Positions 49,601 through 63,800 of a stretch of 64,000 nucleotides of DNA are shown here, one piece after another. The notes under the pieces are model-generated. The model did no database searches. It saw only the letters and a list, made by a program, of their open reading frames with translations, and was not told the DNA's origin. Location: assembly GCF_029227915.1 (NCBI RefSeq), contig NC_079880.1, forward strand, positions 5,086,001 to 5,150,000, written 5' to 3'. The DNA is from Hydractinia symbiolongicarpus (lineage: Eukaryota > Cnidaria > Hydrozoa > Anthoathecata > Hydractiniidae). Numbering within the stretch: position 1 is the stretch's first letter; each line of letters opens with the position of its first letter. Both the position numbers and the translations under genes were made by a program.

Positions 49601-52600
49601 CCCGTATAGTCGAATGTATACAAAGAAAGTACCCTGTGAGTAAACTCATTTCCAAAACGATTTTTTAAATTATCTTTTCACCACTAAAACGCATGAGACT
49701 TGTAGTTTTTAAAAATGTTTTCATTTTTGATGAGACGCTGAATAAAAGAAGTGTAATCGCCGGCAAACGAAAACCCGCCATTTCCCGTAAACCCCGGACT
49801 CGGCCCGTATAGTCAAAAGTATACAAAGAAAGTACCCAGGGAGTAAACTCATTTTCCGAACGATTTTTTAAATTATTTTTTCACCACTACAACGCATGAG
49901 ACTTGTAGTTTTCCAAAATATTTTCATTTTTGATGAGACGCTGAATAAAAGAAGTTTAATCGCCCTCAAACGAAAATCCGCGATTTCCCGTAAATCCCGG
50001 ACTCGGCCCGTATAGTCCAAAGTATACAAAGAAAGTACCCAGGGAGTAAACTCATTTCCCGAACGATTTTTTAAAGTATTTTTTCACCACTAAAACGCAT
50101 GAGACTTGTAGTTTTCAAAATTCTTTTCATTTTTGATGAGACGCTTATTAAAAGAGGTTTAATCGCCGGCAAACGAAATCCCGCGATTTCCCGCAAATCC
50201 CGGGCTTGGCCCGTATAGTCGAATGTATACAAAGAAAGTACCCAGGGAGTAAACTCATTTCCCGAACGATTTTTTAATTTTTTTTTCACCACTAAAACGC
50301 ATGAGACTTGAAGTTTTCAAAAATGTTTTCATTTTAGATGAGACGGTTAATGAAAGAAGTTTAATCGCCGGGAAACGAAATCCCGCGATTTCCCGTAAAT
50401 AGCGGGCTTGGCCCTTATAGTCGAATGTATACAAAGAAAGTACCCAGTGAGTAAACTCATTTCCCAAACGATTTTTTAATTATTTTTTTTCACCACTAAA
50501 ACGCATGAGACTTGTAGTTTTCAAAAATGTTTTCATTTTTGATGAGACGCTTAATGAAAGAGGTTTAATCGCCGGCAAACGAAATCCCGCGTTTTCCCGT
50601 AAATCCGGGGCTTGGCCCATATAGTCGAATGTATACAAAGAAAGTACCCAGGGAGTAAACTCATTTCCCGAACGATTTTTTAAATTTTTTTTTCACCACT
50701 AAAACGCATGAGACTTGTAGTTTTCAAAAATGTTTTCATTTTTGATGAGACGCTGAGTAAAAGAAGTTTAATCGCCCTCAAACGAAAATCCGCGATTTCC
50801 CGTAAATCCCGGACTCGGCCCGTATAGTCCAAAGTATACAGAGAAACTACCCAGGGAGTAAACTCATTTCCCGAACGATTTTTTAAATTATTTTTTCACC
50901 ACTAAAACGCATGAGACTTGTAGTTTTCAGAAATCTTTTCATTTTTGATGAGACGCTTAATGAAAGTGGTTTAATCGCCGGCAAACGAAAACCTGCGATT
51001 TCCCGTAAATCCCAGACTCGGCCCGTGTAGTCGAATGTATACAAAGAAAGTACCCTGTGAGTAAACTCATTTCCCGAACGATTTTTTAAATTATTTTTTC
51101 ACCAATAAAACGCATGAGACTTGTAGTTTTCAAAAATGTTTTCATTTTTGATGAGACGCTGAGTAAAAGAAGTTTAATCGCCCTCAAACGAAAATCCGCG
51201 ATTTCCCGTAAATCCCGGACTCGGCCCGTATAGTCCAGAGAATACAGAGAAACTACCCAGGGAGTAAACTCATTTCCCGAACGATTTTTTAAATTATTTT
51301 TTCACCACTAAAACGCATGAGACTTGTAGTTTTCAGAAATCTTTTCATTTTTGATGAGACGCTTAATGAAAGTGGTTTAATCGCCGGCAAACGAAATCCC
51401 GCGTTTTCCCGTAAATCCGGGGCTTGGCCCGTATAGTCGAATGTATACAAAGAAAGTACCCAGGGAGTAAACTCATTTCCCGAACGATTTTTTAAATTTT
51501 TTTTTCACCACTAAAACGCATGAGACTTGTAGTTTTCAAAAATGTTTTCATTTTTGATGAGACGCTGAGTAAAAGAAGTTTAATCGCCCTCAAACGAAAA
51601 TCCGCAATTTCCCGTAAATCCCGGACTCGGCCCGTATAGTCCAAAGTATACAGAGAAACTACCCAGGGAGTAAACTCATTTCCCGAACAATTTTTTAAAT
51701 TATTTTTTCACCACTAAAACGCATGAGACTTGTAGTTTTCAGAAATCTTTTCATTTTTGATGAGACGCTTAATGAAAGTGGTTTAATCGCCGGCAAACGA
51801 AAACCTGCGATTTCCCGTAAATCCCAGACTCGGCCCGTGTAGTCGAATGTATACAAAGAAAGTACCCTGTGAGTAAACTCATTTCCCGAACGATTTTTTA
51901 AATTATTTTTTCACCAATAAAACGCATGAGACTTGTAGTTTTTAAAAATGTTTTCATTTTTGATGAGACGCTTAATGAAAGTGGTTTAATCGCCAGCAAA
52001 CGAAAACCCGCGATTTCCCGTAAATCCCGGGCTTGGCCCGTATAGGCGAATGTATACAAAGAAAGTACCCTGTGAGTAAACTCATTTCCAAAACGATTTT
52101 TTAAATTATCTTTTCACCACTAAAACGCATGAGACTTGTAGTTTTTAAAAATGCTTTCATTTTTGATGAGACGCTGAATAAAAGAAGTTTAATCGACGGC
52201 AAACGAAATCCCGCGTTTTCCCTAAATCCGGGGCTTGGCCCGTATAGTCGAATATATACAAAGAAAGTACCCAGGGAGTAAACTCATTTTCCGAACGATT
52301 TTTTAAATTTTTCTTTCACCACTAAAACGCATGAGACTTGTAGTTTTCAAAAATGTTTTCATTTTTGATGAGACGCTTAATGAAAGAGGTTTAATCGCCG
52401 GAAAACGAAAACCCGCGATTTCCCGTAAATCCCGGTCTTGGCCCGTATAGTCGAATGTATACAAAGAAAGTACCCAGTGAGTAAACTCATTTCCAGAACG
52501 ATTTTTTAAATTATTTTTTCACCACTAAAACGCATAAGACTTGAAATTTTCAAAAATGTTTTCATTTTTGATGAGAGGGTTAATGAAAGAAGTTTAATCG

Positions 52601-54310
52601 CCGGCAAACGAAATCCCGCAATTTCCCGTAAATCCCGGGCTTGGCCCGTGTAGTCGAATGTATACAAAGAAAGTACCCTGTGAGTAAACTCATTTCCCGA
52701 ACGATTTTTTAAATTATTTTTTTACCACTAAAACGCATGAGACTTGTAGTTTTCAGAAATGTTTTCATTTTTGATGAGACGCCTAATGAAAGTGGTTTAA
52801 TCGCCAGCAAACGAAAACCTGCGATTTCCCGTAAATCCCGGGCTTGGCCCGTATAGTCGAATGTATACAAAGAAAGTACCCTGTGAGTAAACTCATTTCC
52901 AAAACGATTTTTTAAATTATCTTTTCACCACTAAAACGCATGAGACTTGTAGTTTTTAAAAATGCTTTCATTTTTGATGAGACGCTGAATAAAAGAAGTT
53001 TAATCGACGGCAAACGAAAACCCACCATTTCCCGTAAACCCCGGACTCGACCCGTATAGTCAAAAGTATACAAAGAAAGTACCAAGGAAGTAAACTCATT
53101 TCCCGAACGATTTTTTATATTATTTTCTTTACCACTAAACGCATGAGACTTGTAGTTTTCAGAAATGTTTTCATTTTTGATGAGACGCCTAATGAAAGTG
53201 GTTTAATCGCCAGCAAACGAAAACCCGCGATTTCCCGTAAATCCCGGGCTTGGCCCGTATAGTCGAATGTATACAAAGAAAGTACCCTGTGAGTAAACTC
53301 ATTTCCAAAACGATTTTTTAAATTATCTTTTCACCACTAAAACGCATGAGACTTGTAGTTTTTAAAAATGCTTTCATTTTTGATGAGACGCTGAATAAAA
53401 GAAGTTTAATCGACGGCAAACGAAAACCCACCATTTCCCGTAAACCCCGGACTCGACCCGTATAGTCAAAAGTATACAAAGAAAGTACCCAGGAAGTAAA
53501 CTCATTTCCCGAACGATTTTTTATATTATTTTCTTTACCACTAAACGCATGAGACTTGTAGTTTTCAAAAATATTTTCATATTTGATGGGACGCTGAATA
53601 AAAGAAGTTTAATCGCCGGCAAACGAAAATCCGCGATTTCCCGTAAATCCCGGACTCGGCCCGTATAGTCAAAAGTATACAAAGAAAGTACCCAGGCAGT
53701 AAACTCATTTCCCGAACGATTTTTTAAATTAGTTTTTCACCACTAAAACGCATGAGACTTGTAGTTTTCAAAAATGTTTTCATTTTTGATGAGACGCTTA
53801 ATGAAAGAGGTTTAATCGCCGGCAAACGAATTCCCCCGTTTTCCCTAAATCCGGGGCTTGGCCCGTATAGTCGAATATATACAAAGAAAGTACCCAGGGA
53901 GTAAACTCTTTTTACGAACGATTTTTTAAATTTTTCTTTCACCACTAAAACGCATGAGACTTGTAGTTTTCAAAAATGTTTTCATTTTTGATGAGACGCT
54001 GAATGAAAGAGGTTTAATCGCCGGAAAACGAAAACCCGCGATTTCCCGTAAATCCCGGTCTTGGCCCGTATAGTCGAATGTATACAAAGAAAGTACCCAG
54101 TGAGTAAACTCATTTCCAGAACGATTTTTTAAATTATTTTTTCACCACTAAAACGCATAAGACTTTTAGTTTTCAAAAATGTTTTCATTTTTGATGAGAC
54201 GCTTAATGAAAGTGGTTTAATCGCCAGCAAACGAAAACCCGCGATTTCCCGTAAATCCCGGGCTTGGCCCGTATAGTCGAATGTATACAAAGAAAGTACC
54301 CTGTGAGTAA
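40312..54310 (-). repeat. Tandem duplication of about 7.5 kb (37 monomers)
   Basis: 40324 and 47832, 40785 and 48293, 42563 and 50071 match at a constant 7508 bases. Right of about 44420 in the first copy and 51930 in the second, the offset changes to 6493 (45421 and 51914; 47231 and 53724). The second copy therefore lacks 1015 bases, five monomers. Copies run about 40312-47820 and 47820-54310. Shared marks such as GTCCAGAGAATACAGAG (about 43725 and 51233) confirm the match. Confidence 0.92.
44420..45435 (-). repeat. Five monomers present in one copy only of the 37-mer duplication
   Basis: These 1015 bases are absent at the matching place near 51930 in the second copy. In the first copy they belong to a four-monomer repeat (CCAATAAAAC at 44609 and 45421, 812 apart). 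Either the first copy gained or the second copy lost a whole number of monomers by unequal exchange. Confidence 0.82.
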
Positions 54311-54639
54311 ACTCATTTCCAAAACGATTTTTTAAATTATCTTTTCACCACTAAAACGCATGAGACTTGTAGTTTATAAAAATGTTTTCATTTTTGATGA
54401 GACGCTGAATAAAAGAAGTGTAATCGCCAGCAAACGAAAACCCGCCATTTCCCGTAAACCCGGGACTCGGCCCGTATAGTCAAAAGTATACAAAGAAAGT
54501 ACCCAGGGAGTAAACTCATTTTCCGAACGATTTTTTAAAATATTTTTTCACCACTACAACGCATGAGACTTGTAGTTTTCCAAAATATTTTCATTTTTGA
54601 TGAGACGCTGAATAAAAGAAGTTTAATCGCCCTCAAACG
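54311..54639 (-). repeat. Reverse monomers bridging two HOR blocks
   Basis: About one and a half monomers that match 49644-49972 at offset 4667 (23 monomers), so they continue the sequence seen in the 15-mer rather than the end of the 37-mer. No gene seen. Confidence 0.78.
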
Positions 54640-57070
54640 AAAATCCGCGATTTCCCGTAAATCCCGGACTCGGCCCGTATAGTCCAAAGTATACAAAGAA
54701 AGTACCCAGGGAGTAAACTCATTTCCCGAACGATTTTTTAAAGTATTTTTTCACCACTAAAACGCATGAGACTTGTACTTTTCAAAATTCTTTTCATTTT
54801 TGATGAGACGCTTATTAAAAGAGGTTTAATCGCCGGCAAACGAAATCCCACGATTTCCCGCAAATCCCGGGCTTGGCCCGTATAGTCGAATGTATACAAA
54901 GAAAGTACCCAGGGAGTAAACTCATTTCCCGAACGATTTTTTAATTTTTTTTTCACCACTAAAACGCATGAGACTTGAAGTTTTCAAAAATGTTTTCATT
55001 TTTGATGAGACGGTTAATGAAAGAAGTTTAATCGCCGGGAAACGAAATCCCGCGATTTCCCGTAAATCGCGGGCTTGGCCCGTGTAGTCGAATGTATACA
55101 AAGAAAGTACCCAGTGAGTAAACTCATTTCCCGAACGATTTTTTAAATTTTTTTTTTACCACTAAAACGCATGAGACTTGTAGTTTTCAAAAATGTTTTC
55201 ATTTTTGATGAGACGCTGAGTAAAAGAAGTTTAATCGCCCTCAAACGAAAATCCGCGATTTCCCGTAAATCCCGGACTCGGCCCGTATAGTCCAAAGTAT
55301 ACAGAGAAACTACCCAGGGAGTAAACTCATTTCCCGAACGATTTTTTAAATTATTTTTTCACCACTAAAACGCATGAGACTTGTAGTTTTCAAAAATGTT
55401 TTCATTTTTGCTGAGACGATTATTAAAAGAGGTTTAATCGCCGGCAAACAAAATCCCGCGGTTTCCCGTAAATCCCGGGCTTGGCCCGTATAGTCGAATG
55501 TATACAAAGAAAGTACTCAGGGAGTAAATTCATTTCCCGAACGATTTTTTAATTTTTTTTTTCACCACAAAAACGCATGAGACTTGAAGTTTTCAAAAAT
55601 GTTTTCATTTTTGATGAGAGGGTTAATGAAAGAAGTTTAATCGCCGACAAACGAAATCCCGCGATTTCCCGTATATCCCGGGCTTGGCCCGTGTAGTCGA
55701 ATGTATACAAAGAAAGTACCCTGTGAGTAAACTCATTTCCCGAACGATTTTTTAAATTATTTTTTCACCAATAAAACGCATGAGACTTGTAGTTTTCAAA
55801 AATGTTTTCATTTTTGATGAGACGCTTAATGAAAGAGGTTTAATCGCCGGCAAACGAAAATCCGCGATTTCCCGTAAATCCCGGACTCGGCCCGTATAGT
55901 CCAAAGTATACAAAGAAAGTACCCAGGGAGTAAACTCATTTCCCGAACGATTTTTTAAAGTATTTTTTCACCACTAAAACGCATGAGACTTGTACTTTTC
56001 AAAATTCTTTTCATTTTTGATGAGACGCTTATTAAAAGAGGTTTAATCGCCGGCAAACGAAATCCCACGATTTCCCGCAAATCCCGGGCTTGGCCCGTAT
56101 AGTCGAATGTATACAAAGAAAGTACCCAGGGAGTAAACTCATTTCCCGAACGATTTTTTAATTTTTTTTTCACCACTAAAACGCATGAGACTTGAAGTTT
56201 TCAAAAATGTTTTCATTTTTGATGAGACGGTTAATGAAAGAAGTTTAATCGCCGGGAAACGAAATCCCGCGATTTCCCGTAAATCGCGGGCTTGGCCCGT
56301 ATAGTCGAATGTATACAAAGAAAGTACCCAGTGAGTAAACTCATTTCCCGAACGATTTTTTAAATTTTTTTTTTACCACTAAAACGCATGAGACTTGTAG
56401 TTTTCAAAAATGTTTTCATTTTTGATGAGACGCTGAGTAAAAGAAGTTTAATCGCCCTCAAACGAAAATCCGCGATTTCCCGTAAATCCCGGACTCGGCC
56501 CGTATAGTCCAAAGTATACAGAGAAACTACCCAGGGAGTAAACTCATTTCCCGAACGATTTTTTAAATTATTTTTTCACCACTAAAACGCATGAGACTTG
56601 TAGTTTTCAAAAATGTTTTCATTTTTGCTGAGACGCTTATTAAAAGAGGTTTAATCGCCGGAAAACAAAATCCCGCGATTTCCCGTAAATCCCGGGCTTG
56701 GCCCGTATAGTCGAATGTATACAAAGAAAGTACTCAGGGAGTAAATTCATTTCCCGAACGATTTTTTAATTTTTTTTTTCACCACAAAAACGCATGAGAC
56801 TTGAAGTTTTCAAAAATGTTTTCATTTTTGATGAGAGGGTTAATGAAAGAAGTTTAATCGCCGACAAACGAAATCCCGCGATTTCCCGTAAATCCCGGGC
56901 TTGGCCCGTGTAGTCGAATGTATACAAAGAAAGTACCCTGTGAGTAAACTCATTTCCCAAACGATTTTTTAAATTATTTTTTCACCAATAAAACGCATGA
57001 GACTTGTAGTTTTCAAAAATGTTTTCATTTTTGATGAGACGCTTAATGAAAGAGGTTTAATCGCCGGCAA
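54640..57070 (-). repeat. 1217-bp hexamer HOR, two copies
   Basis: AAATCCGCG at 54641 recurs at 55858, and 54738 at 55955 (1217 bases, six monomers). Copies share CTTGTACTTTTC, AAATCCCACGATTTCCCGC and GAAACTACCC. Single differences include CGTGTAGTCG near 55081 against CGTATAGTCG near 56298. Confidence 0.9.
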
Positions 57071-57219
57071 ACGAAATCCCGCGTTTTCCCGTAAATGCGG
57101 GGCTTGGCCCGTATAGTCGAATATATACAAAGAAAGTACCCAGGGAGTAAACTCATTTCCCGAACGATTTTTTAAATTATTTTTTCACCAATAAAACGCA
57201 TGAGACTTGTAGTTTTTAA
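57071..57219 (-). repeat. Single reverse monomer between HOR blocks
   Basis: Most of a class A unit with ATGCGGGGC in place of ATCCGGGGC. No gene seen. Confidence 0.75.
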
Positions 57220-60200
57220 AAATGTTTTCATTTTTGATGAGACGCTTAATGAAAGTGGTTTAATCGCCAGCAAACGAAAACCCGCGATTTCCCGTAAATC
57301 CCGGGCTTGGCCCGTATAGTCGAATGTATACAAAGAAAGTACCCTGTGAGTAAACTCATTTCCAAAACGATTTTTTAAATTATCTTTTCACCACTAAAAC
57401 GCATGAGACTTGTAGTTTTTAAAAATGCTTTCATTTTTGATGAGACGCTGAATAAAAGAAGTTTAATCGACGGCAAACGAAAACCCACCATTTCCCGTAA
57501 ACCCCGGACTCGACTCGTATAATCAAAAGTATACAAAGAAAGTACCCAGGGAGTAAACTCATTTCCCGAACGATTTTTTATATTATTTTCTTTACCACTA
57601 AACGCATGAGACTTGTAGTTTTCAAAAATATTTTCATACTTGATGGGACGCTGAATAAAAGAAGTTTAATCGCCGGCAAACGAAAATCCGCGATTTCCCG
57701 TAAATCTCGGACTCGGCCCGTATAGTCAAAAGTATACAAAGAAAGTACCCAGGGAGTAAACTCATTTCCCGAACGATTTTTTAAATTATTTTTTCACCAC
57801 TAAAACGCATGAGACTTGTAGTTTTCAAAAATGTTTTCATTTTTGATGAGACGCTTAATGAAAGAGGTTTAATCGCAGGCAAACGAAATCCCGCGTTTTC
57901 CCTAAATCCGGGGCTTGGCCCGTATAGTCGAATATATACAAAGAAAGTACCCAGGGAGTAAACTCATTTTCCGAACGATTTTTTAAATTTTTCTTTCACC
58001 ACTAAAACGCATGAGACTTGTAGTTTTCAAAAATGTTTTCATTTTTGATGAGACGCTTAATGAAAGAGGTTTAATCGCCGGAAAACGAAAACCCGCGATT
58101 TCCCGTAAATCCCGGTCTTGGCCCGTATAGTCAAAAGTATACAAAGAAAGTACCCAGTGAGTAAACTCATTTCCAGAACGATTTTTTAAATTATTTTTTC
58201 ACCACTAAAACGCATAAGACTTTTAGTTTTCAAAAATGTTTTCATTTTTGATGAGACGCTTAATGAAAGTGGTTTAATCGCCAGCAAACGAAAACCCGCG
58301 ATTTCCCGTAAATCCCGGGCTTGGTCCGTATAGTCGAATGTATACAAAGAAAGTACCCTGTGAGTAAACTCATTTCCAAAACGATTTTTTAAATTATCTT
58401 TTCACCACTAAAACGCATGAGACTTGTAGTTTTTAAAAATGTTTTCATTTTTGATGAGATGCTGAATAAAAGAAGTGTAATCGCCGGCAAACGAAAACCC
58501 GCCATTTCCCGTAAACCCCGGACTCGGCCCGTATAGTCAAAAGTATACAAAGTAAATACCCCGGGAGTAAACTCATTTTCCGAACGATTTTTTAAATTAT
58601 TTTTTCACCACTACAACGCATGAGACTTGTAGTTTTCAAAAATATTTTCATTTTTGATGAGACGCTGAATAAAAGAAGTTTAATCGCCCTCAAACGAAAA
58701 TCCGCGATTTCCCGTAAATCCCGGACTCGGCCCGTATAGTCCAAAGTATACAAAGAAAGTACCCAGGGAGTAAACTCATTTCCCGAACGATTTTTTAAAG
58801 TATTTTTTCACCACTAAAACGCATGAGACTTGTAGTTTTCAAAATTCTTTTCATTTTTGATGAGACGCTTATTAAAAGAGGTTTAATCCCCGGCAAACGA
58901 AATCCCGCGATTTCCCGTAAATCCCGGGCTTGGCCCGTATAGTCGAATGTATACAAAGAAAGTACCCAGGGAGTAAACTCATTTCCCGAACGATTTTTTA
59001 ATTTTTTTTTTCACCACTAAAACGCATGAGACTTGAAGTTTTCAAAAATGTTTTCATTTTTGATGAGACGCTTAATGAAAGTGGTTTAATCGCCAGCAAA
59101 CGAAAACCCGCGATTTCCCGTAAATCCCGGGCTTGGCCCGTATAGTCGAATGTATACAAAGAAAGTACCCTGTGAGTAAACTCATTTCCAAAACGATTTT
59201 TTAAATTATCTTTTCACCACTAAAACGCATGAGACTTGTAGTTTTTAAAAATGCTTTCATTTTTGATGAGACGCTGAATAAAAGAAGTTTAATCGACGGC
59301 AAACGAAAACCCACCATTTCCCGTAAACCCCGGACTCGACTCGTATAGTCAAAAGTATACAAAGAAAGTACCCAGGGAGTAAACTCATTTCCCGAACGAT
59401 TTTTTATATTATTTTCTTTACCACTAAACGCATGAGACTTGTAGTTTTCAAAAATATTTTCATACTTGATGGGACGCTGAATAAAAGAAGTTTAATCGCC
59501 GGCAAACGAAAATCCGCGATTTCCCGTAAATCTCGGACTCGGCCCGTATAGTCAAAAATATACAAAGAAAGTACCCAGGGAGTAAACTCATTTCCCGAAC
59601 GATTTTTTAAATTATTTTTTCACCACTAAAACGCATGAGACTTGTAGTTTTCAAAAATGTTTTCATTTTTGATGAGACGCTTAATGAAAGAGGTTTAATC
59701 GCAGGCAAACGAAATCCCGCGTTTTCCCTAAATCCGGGGCTTGGCCCGTATAGTCGAATATATACAAAGAAAGTACCCAGGGAGTAAACTCATTTTCCGA
59801 ACGATTTTTTAAATTTTTCTTTCACCACTAAAACGCATGAGACTTGTAGTTTTCAAAAATGTTTTCATTTTTGATGAGACGCTTAATGAAAGAGGTTTAA
59901 TCGCCAGAAAACGAAAACCCGCGATTTCCCGTAAATCCCGGTCTTGGCCCGTATAGTCGAATGTATACAAAGAAAGTACCCAGTGAGTAAACTCATTTCC
60001 AGAACGATTTTTTAAATTATTTTTTCACCACTAAAATGCATAAGACTTTTAGTTTTCAAAAATGTTTTCATTTTTGATGAGACGCTTAATGAAAGTGGTT
60101 TAATCGCCAGCAAACGAAAACCCGCGATTTCCCGTAAATCCCGGTCTTGGCCCGTATAGTCGAATGTATACAAAGAAAGTACCCTGTGAGTAAACTCATT

Positions 60201-60871
60201 TCCAAAACGATTTTTTAAATTATCTTTTCACCACTAAAACGCATGAGACTTGTAGTTTTTAAAAATGTTTTCATTTTTGATGAGACGCTGAATAAAAGAA
60301 GTGTAATCGCCGGCAAACGAAAACCCGCCATTTCCCGTAAACCCCGGACTCGGCCCGTATAGTCAAAAGTATACAAAGAAAGTACCCCGGGAGTAAACTT
60401 ATTTTCCGAACGATTTTTTAAATTATTTTTTCACCACTACAACGCATGAGACTTGTAGTTTTCAAAAATATTTTCATTTTTGATGAGACGCTGAATAAAA
60501 GAAGTTTAATCGCCCTCAAACGAAAATCCGCGATTTCCCGTAAATCCCGGACTCGGCCCGTATAGTCCAAAGTATACAAAGAAAGTACCCAGGGAGTAAA
60601 CTCATTTCCCGAACGATTTTTTAAAGTATTTTTTCACCACTAAAACGCATGAGACTTGTAGTTTTCAAAATTCTTTTCATTTTTGATGAGACGCTTATTA
60701 AAAGAGGTTTAATCCCCGGCAAACGAAATCCCGCGATTTCCCGTAAATCCCGGGCTTGGCCCGTATTGTCGAATGTATACAAAGAAAGTACCCAGGGAGT
60801 AAACTCATTTCCCGAACGATTTTTTAATTTTTTTTTTCACCACTAAAACGCATGAGACTTGAAGTTTTCAA
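57220..60871 (-). repeat. 1826-bp nonamer HOR, two copies
   Basis: CGACTCGTAT at 57511 recurs at 59337, and GTTTAATCCCC at 58881 recurs at 60707 (1826 bases, nine monomers). Copies run about 57220-59045 and 59046-60871. Shared private marks include ATACTTGATGGG, AAATCTCGGACTCGG and AATCGCAGGC. Confidence 0.91.
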
Positions 60872-63800
60872 AAATGTTTTAATTTTTGATGAGACGGTTA
60901 ATGAAAGAAGTTTAATCGCCGGGAAACGAAATCCCGCGATTTCCCGTAAATCGCGGGCTTGGCCCGTATAGTCGAATGTATACAAAGAAAGTACCCAGTA
61001 AGTAAACTCATTTCCCGAACGATTTTTTAATTATTTTTTTTTACCACTAAAACGCATGAGACTTGTAGTTTTCAAAAATGTTTTCATTTTTGATGAGACG
61101 CTTAATGAAAGAGGTTTAATCGCCGGCAAACGAAATCCCGCGTTTTCCCGTAAATCCGGGGCTTGGCCCGTATAGTCGAATGTATACAAAGAAAGTACCC
61201 AGGGAGTAAACTCATTTCCCGAACGATTTTTTAAATTTTTTTTTCACCACTAAAACGCATGAGACTTGTAGTTTTCAAAAATGTTTTCATTTTTGATGAG
61301 ACGCTGAGTAAAAGAAGTTTAATCGCCCTCAAATGAAAATCCGCGATTTCCCGTAAATCCCGGACTCGGCCCGTATAGTCCAAAGTATACAGAGAAAATA
61401 CCCAGGGAGTAAACTCATTTCCCGAACGATTTTTTAAATTATTTTTTCACCACTAAAACGCATGAGACTTGTAGTTTTCAAAAATGTTTTCATTTTTGCT
61501 GAGACGCTTATTAAAAGAGGTTTAATCGCCGGCAAACAAAATCCCGCGATTTCCCGTAAATCCCGGGCTTGGCCCGTATAGTCGAATGTATACAAAGAAA
61601 GTACCCAGGGAGTAAACTCATTTCCCGAACGATTTTTTAATTTTTTTTTTCACCACAAAAACGCATGAGACTTGAAGTTTTCAAAAATGTTTTCATTTTT
61701 GATGAGAGGGTTAATGAAAGAAGTTTAATCGCCGGCAAACGAAATCCCGCGATTTCCCGTAAATCCCGGGCTTGGCCCGTGTAGTCGAATGTATACAAAG
61801 AAAGTACCCTGTGAGTAAACTCATTTCCCGAACGATTTCTTAAATTATTTTTTCACCAATAAAACGCATGAGACTTGTAGTTTTCAAAAATTTTTTCATT
61901 TTTGATGAGACGCTTAATGAAAGAAGTTTAATCGACGGCAAACGAAAACCCGCTATTTGCCTTAAACCCCGGACTCGACCCGTATAGTCAAAAGTATACA
62001 AAGAAAGTACCCAGGGAGTAAACTCATTTCTTGAACGATTTTTTATATTATTTTCTTTACTACTAAACGCATGAGACTTGTAGTTTTCAAAAATGTTTTC
62101 ATATTTGATGGGACGCTGAATTAAAGAAGTTTAATCGCCGGCAAACGAAAATCCGCGATTTCCCGTAAATCCCGGACTCGGCCCGTATAGTCAAAAGTAT
62201 ACAAAGAAAGTACCCAGGGAGCAAACTCATTTCCCGAACGATTTTTTAAATTATTTTTTCACCAATAAAACGCATGAGACTTGTAGTTTTCAAAAATGTT
62301 TTCATTTTTGATGAGACGCTTAATGAAAGAGGTTTCATCGCCGGCAAACGAAATCCCGCGTTTTCCCGTAAATCCGGGGCTTGGCCCGTATAGTCGAATA
62401 TATACAAAGAAAGTACCCAGGGAGTAAACTCATTTCCCGAACGATTTTTTAAATTTTTCTTTCACCACTAAAACGCATGAGACTTGTAGTTTTCAAAAAT
62501 GTTTTCATTTTTGATGAGACGCTTAATGAAAGAGGTTTAATCGCCGGAAAACGAAAACCCGCGATTTCCCGTTAATCCCGGTCTTGGCCCGTATAGTCGA
62601 ATGTATACAAAGAAAGTACCCAGTGAGTAAACTCATTTCCAGAACGATTTTTTAAATTATTTTTTCACCACTAAAACGCATAAGACTTTTAGTTTTCAAA
62701 AATGTTTTCATTTTTGATGAGACGCTTAATGAAAGTGGTTTAATCGCCAGTAAACGAAAACCCGCGATTTCCCGTAAATCCCGGGCTTGGCCCGTATAGT
62801 CAAAAGTATACAAAGAAATTACCCAGGGAGTAAACTCATTTTCCGAACGATTTTTTAAATTATTTTTTCACCACTACAACGCACGAGACGTGTAGTTTTT
62901 AAAAATGTTTTCATTTTTGATGAGACGCTGAATAAAAGAAGTGTAATCGCCGGCAAACGAAAACCCGCCATTTCCCGTAAACCCTGGACTCGGCCCGTAT
63001 AGTCAAAAGTATACAAAGGAATTACCCAGGGAGTAAACTCATTTTCCGAACGATTTTTTAAATTATTTTTTCACCACTACAACGCACGAGACGTGTAGTT
63101 TTTAAAAATATTTTTATTTTTGATGAGATGCTGAATAAAAGAACTTTAATCGCCGGCAAACGAAAACCCACCGTTTCCCGTAAACCCCGGACTCGGCCAG
63201 TATAGTCAAAAGTACACAAAGAAAGTACCCAGGGAATAAACTCATTTTCCGAACGATTTTTTAAATTATTTTTTCACCACTACAACGCATGAGACTTGTA
63301 GTTTTCAAAAATGTTTTCTTTTTTGATGAGACGCTGAATAAAAGAAGTTTATTCGCCCTCAAACGAAAATCCGCGATTTCCCGTAAATCCCAAGCTCGGC
63401 CCGTATAGTCCAAAGTATACAAAGAAAGTACCCAGGGAGTAAACTCATTTCCCGAACGATTTTTTAAAGTATTTTTTCACCACTAAAACGCATGAGACTT
63501 GTAGTTTTCAAAAATGTTTTCATTTTTGATGAGACGCTTATTAAAAGAGGTTTAATCGCCGGCAAACCAAATCCCGCGATTTCCCGTAAATACCGGGCTT
63601 GGCCCGTATAGTCGAATGTATACAAAGAAAGTACCCAGGGAGTAAACTCATTTCCCGAACGATTTTTTAAATTATTTTTTCACCACTAAAACGCATGAGA
63701 CTTGTAGTTTTCAAAAATGTTTTCATTTTTGATGAGACGCTTATTAAAAGAGGTTTAATCGCCGGCAAACGAAATCCCGCGATTTCCCGTAAATCCCAGG

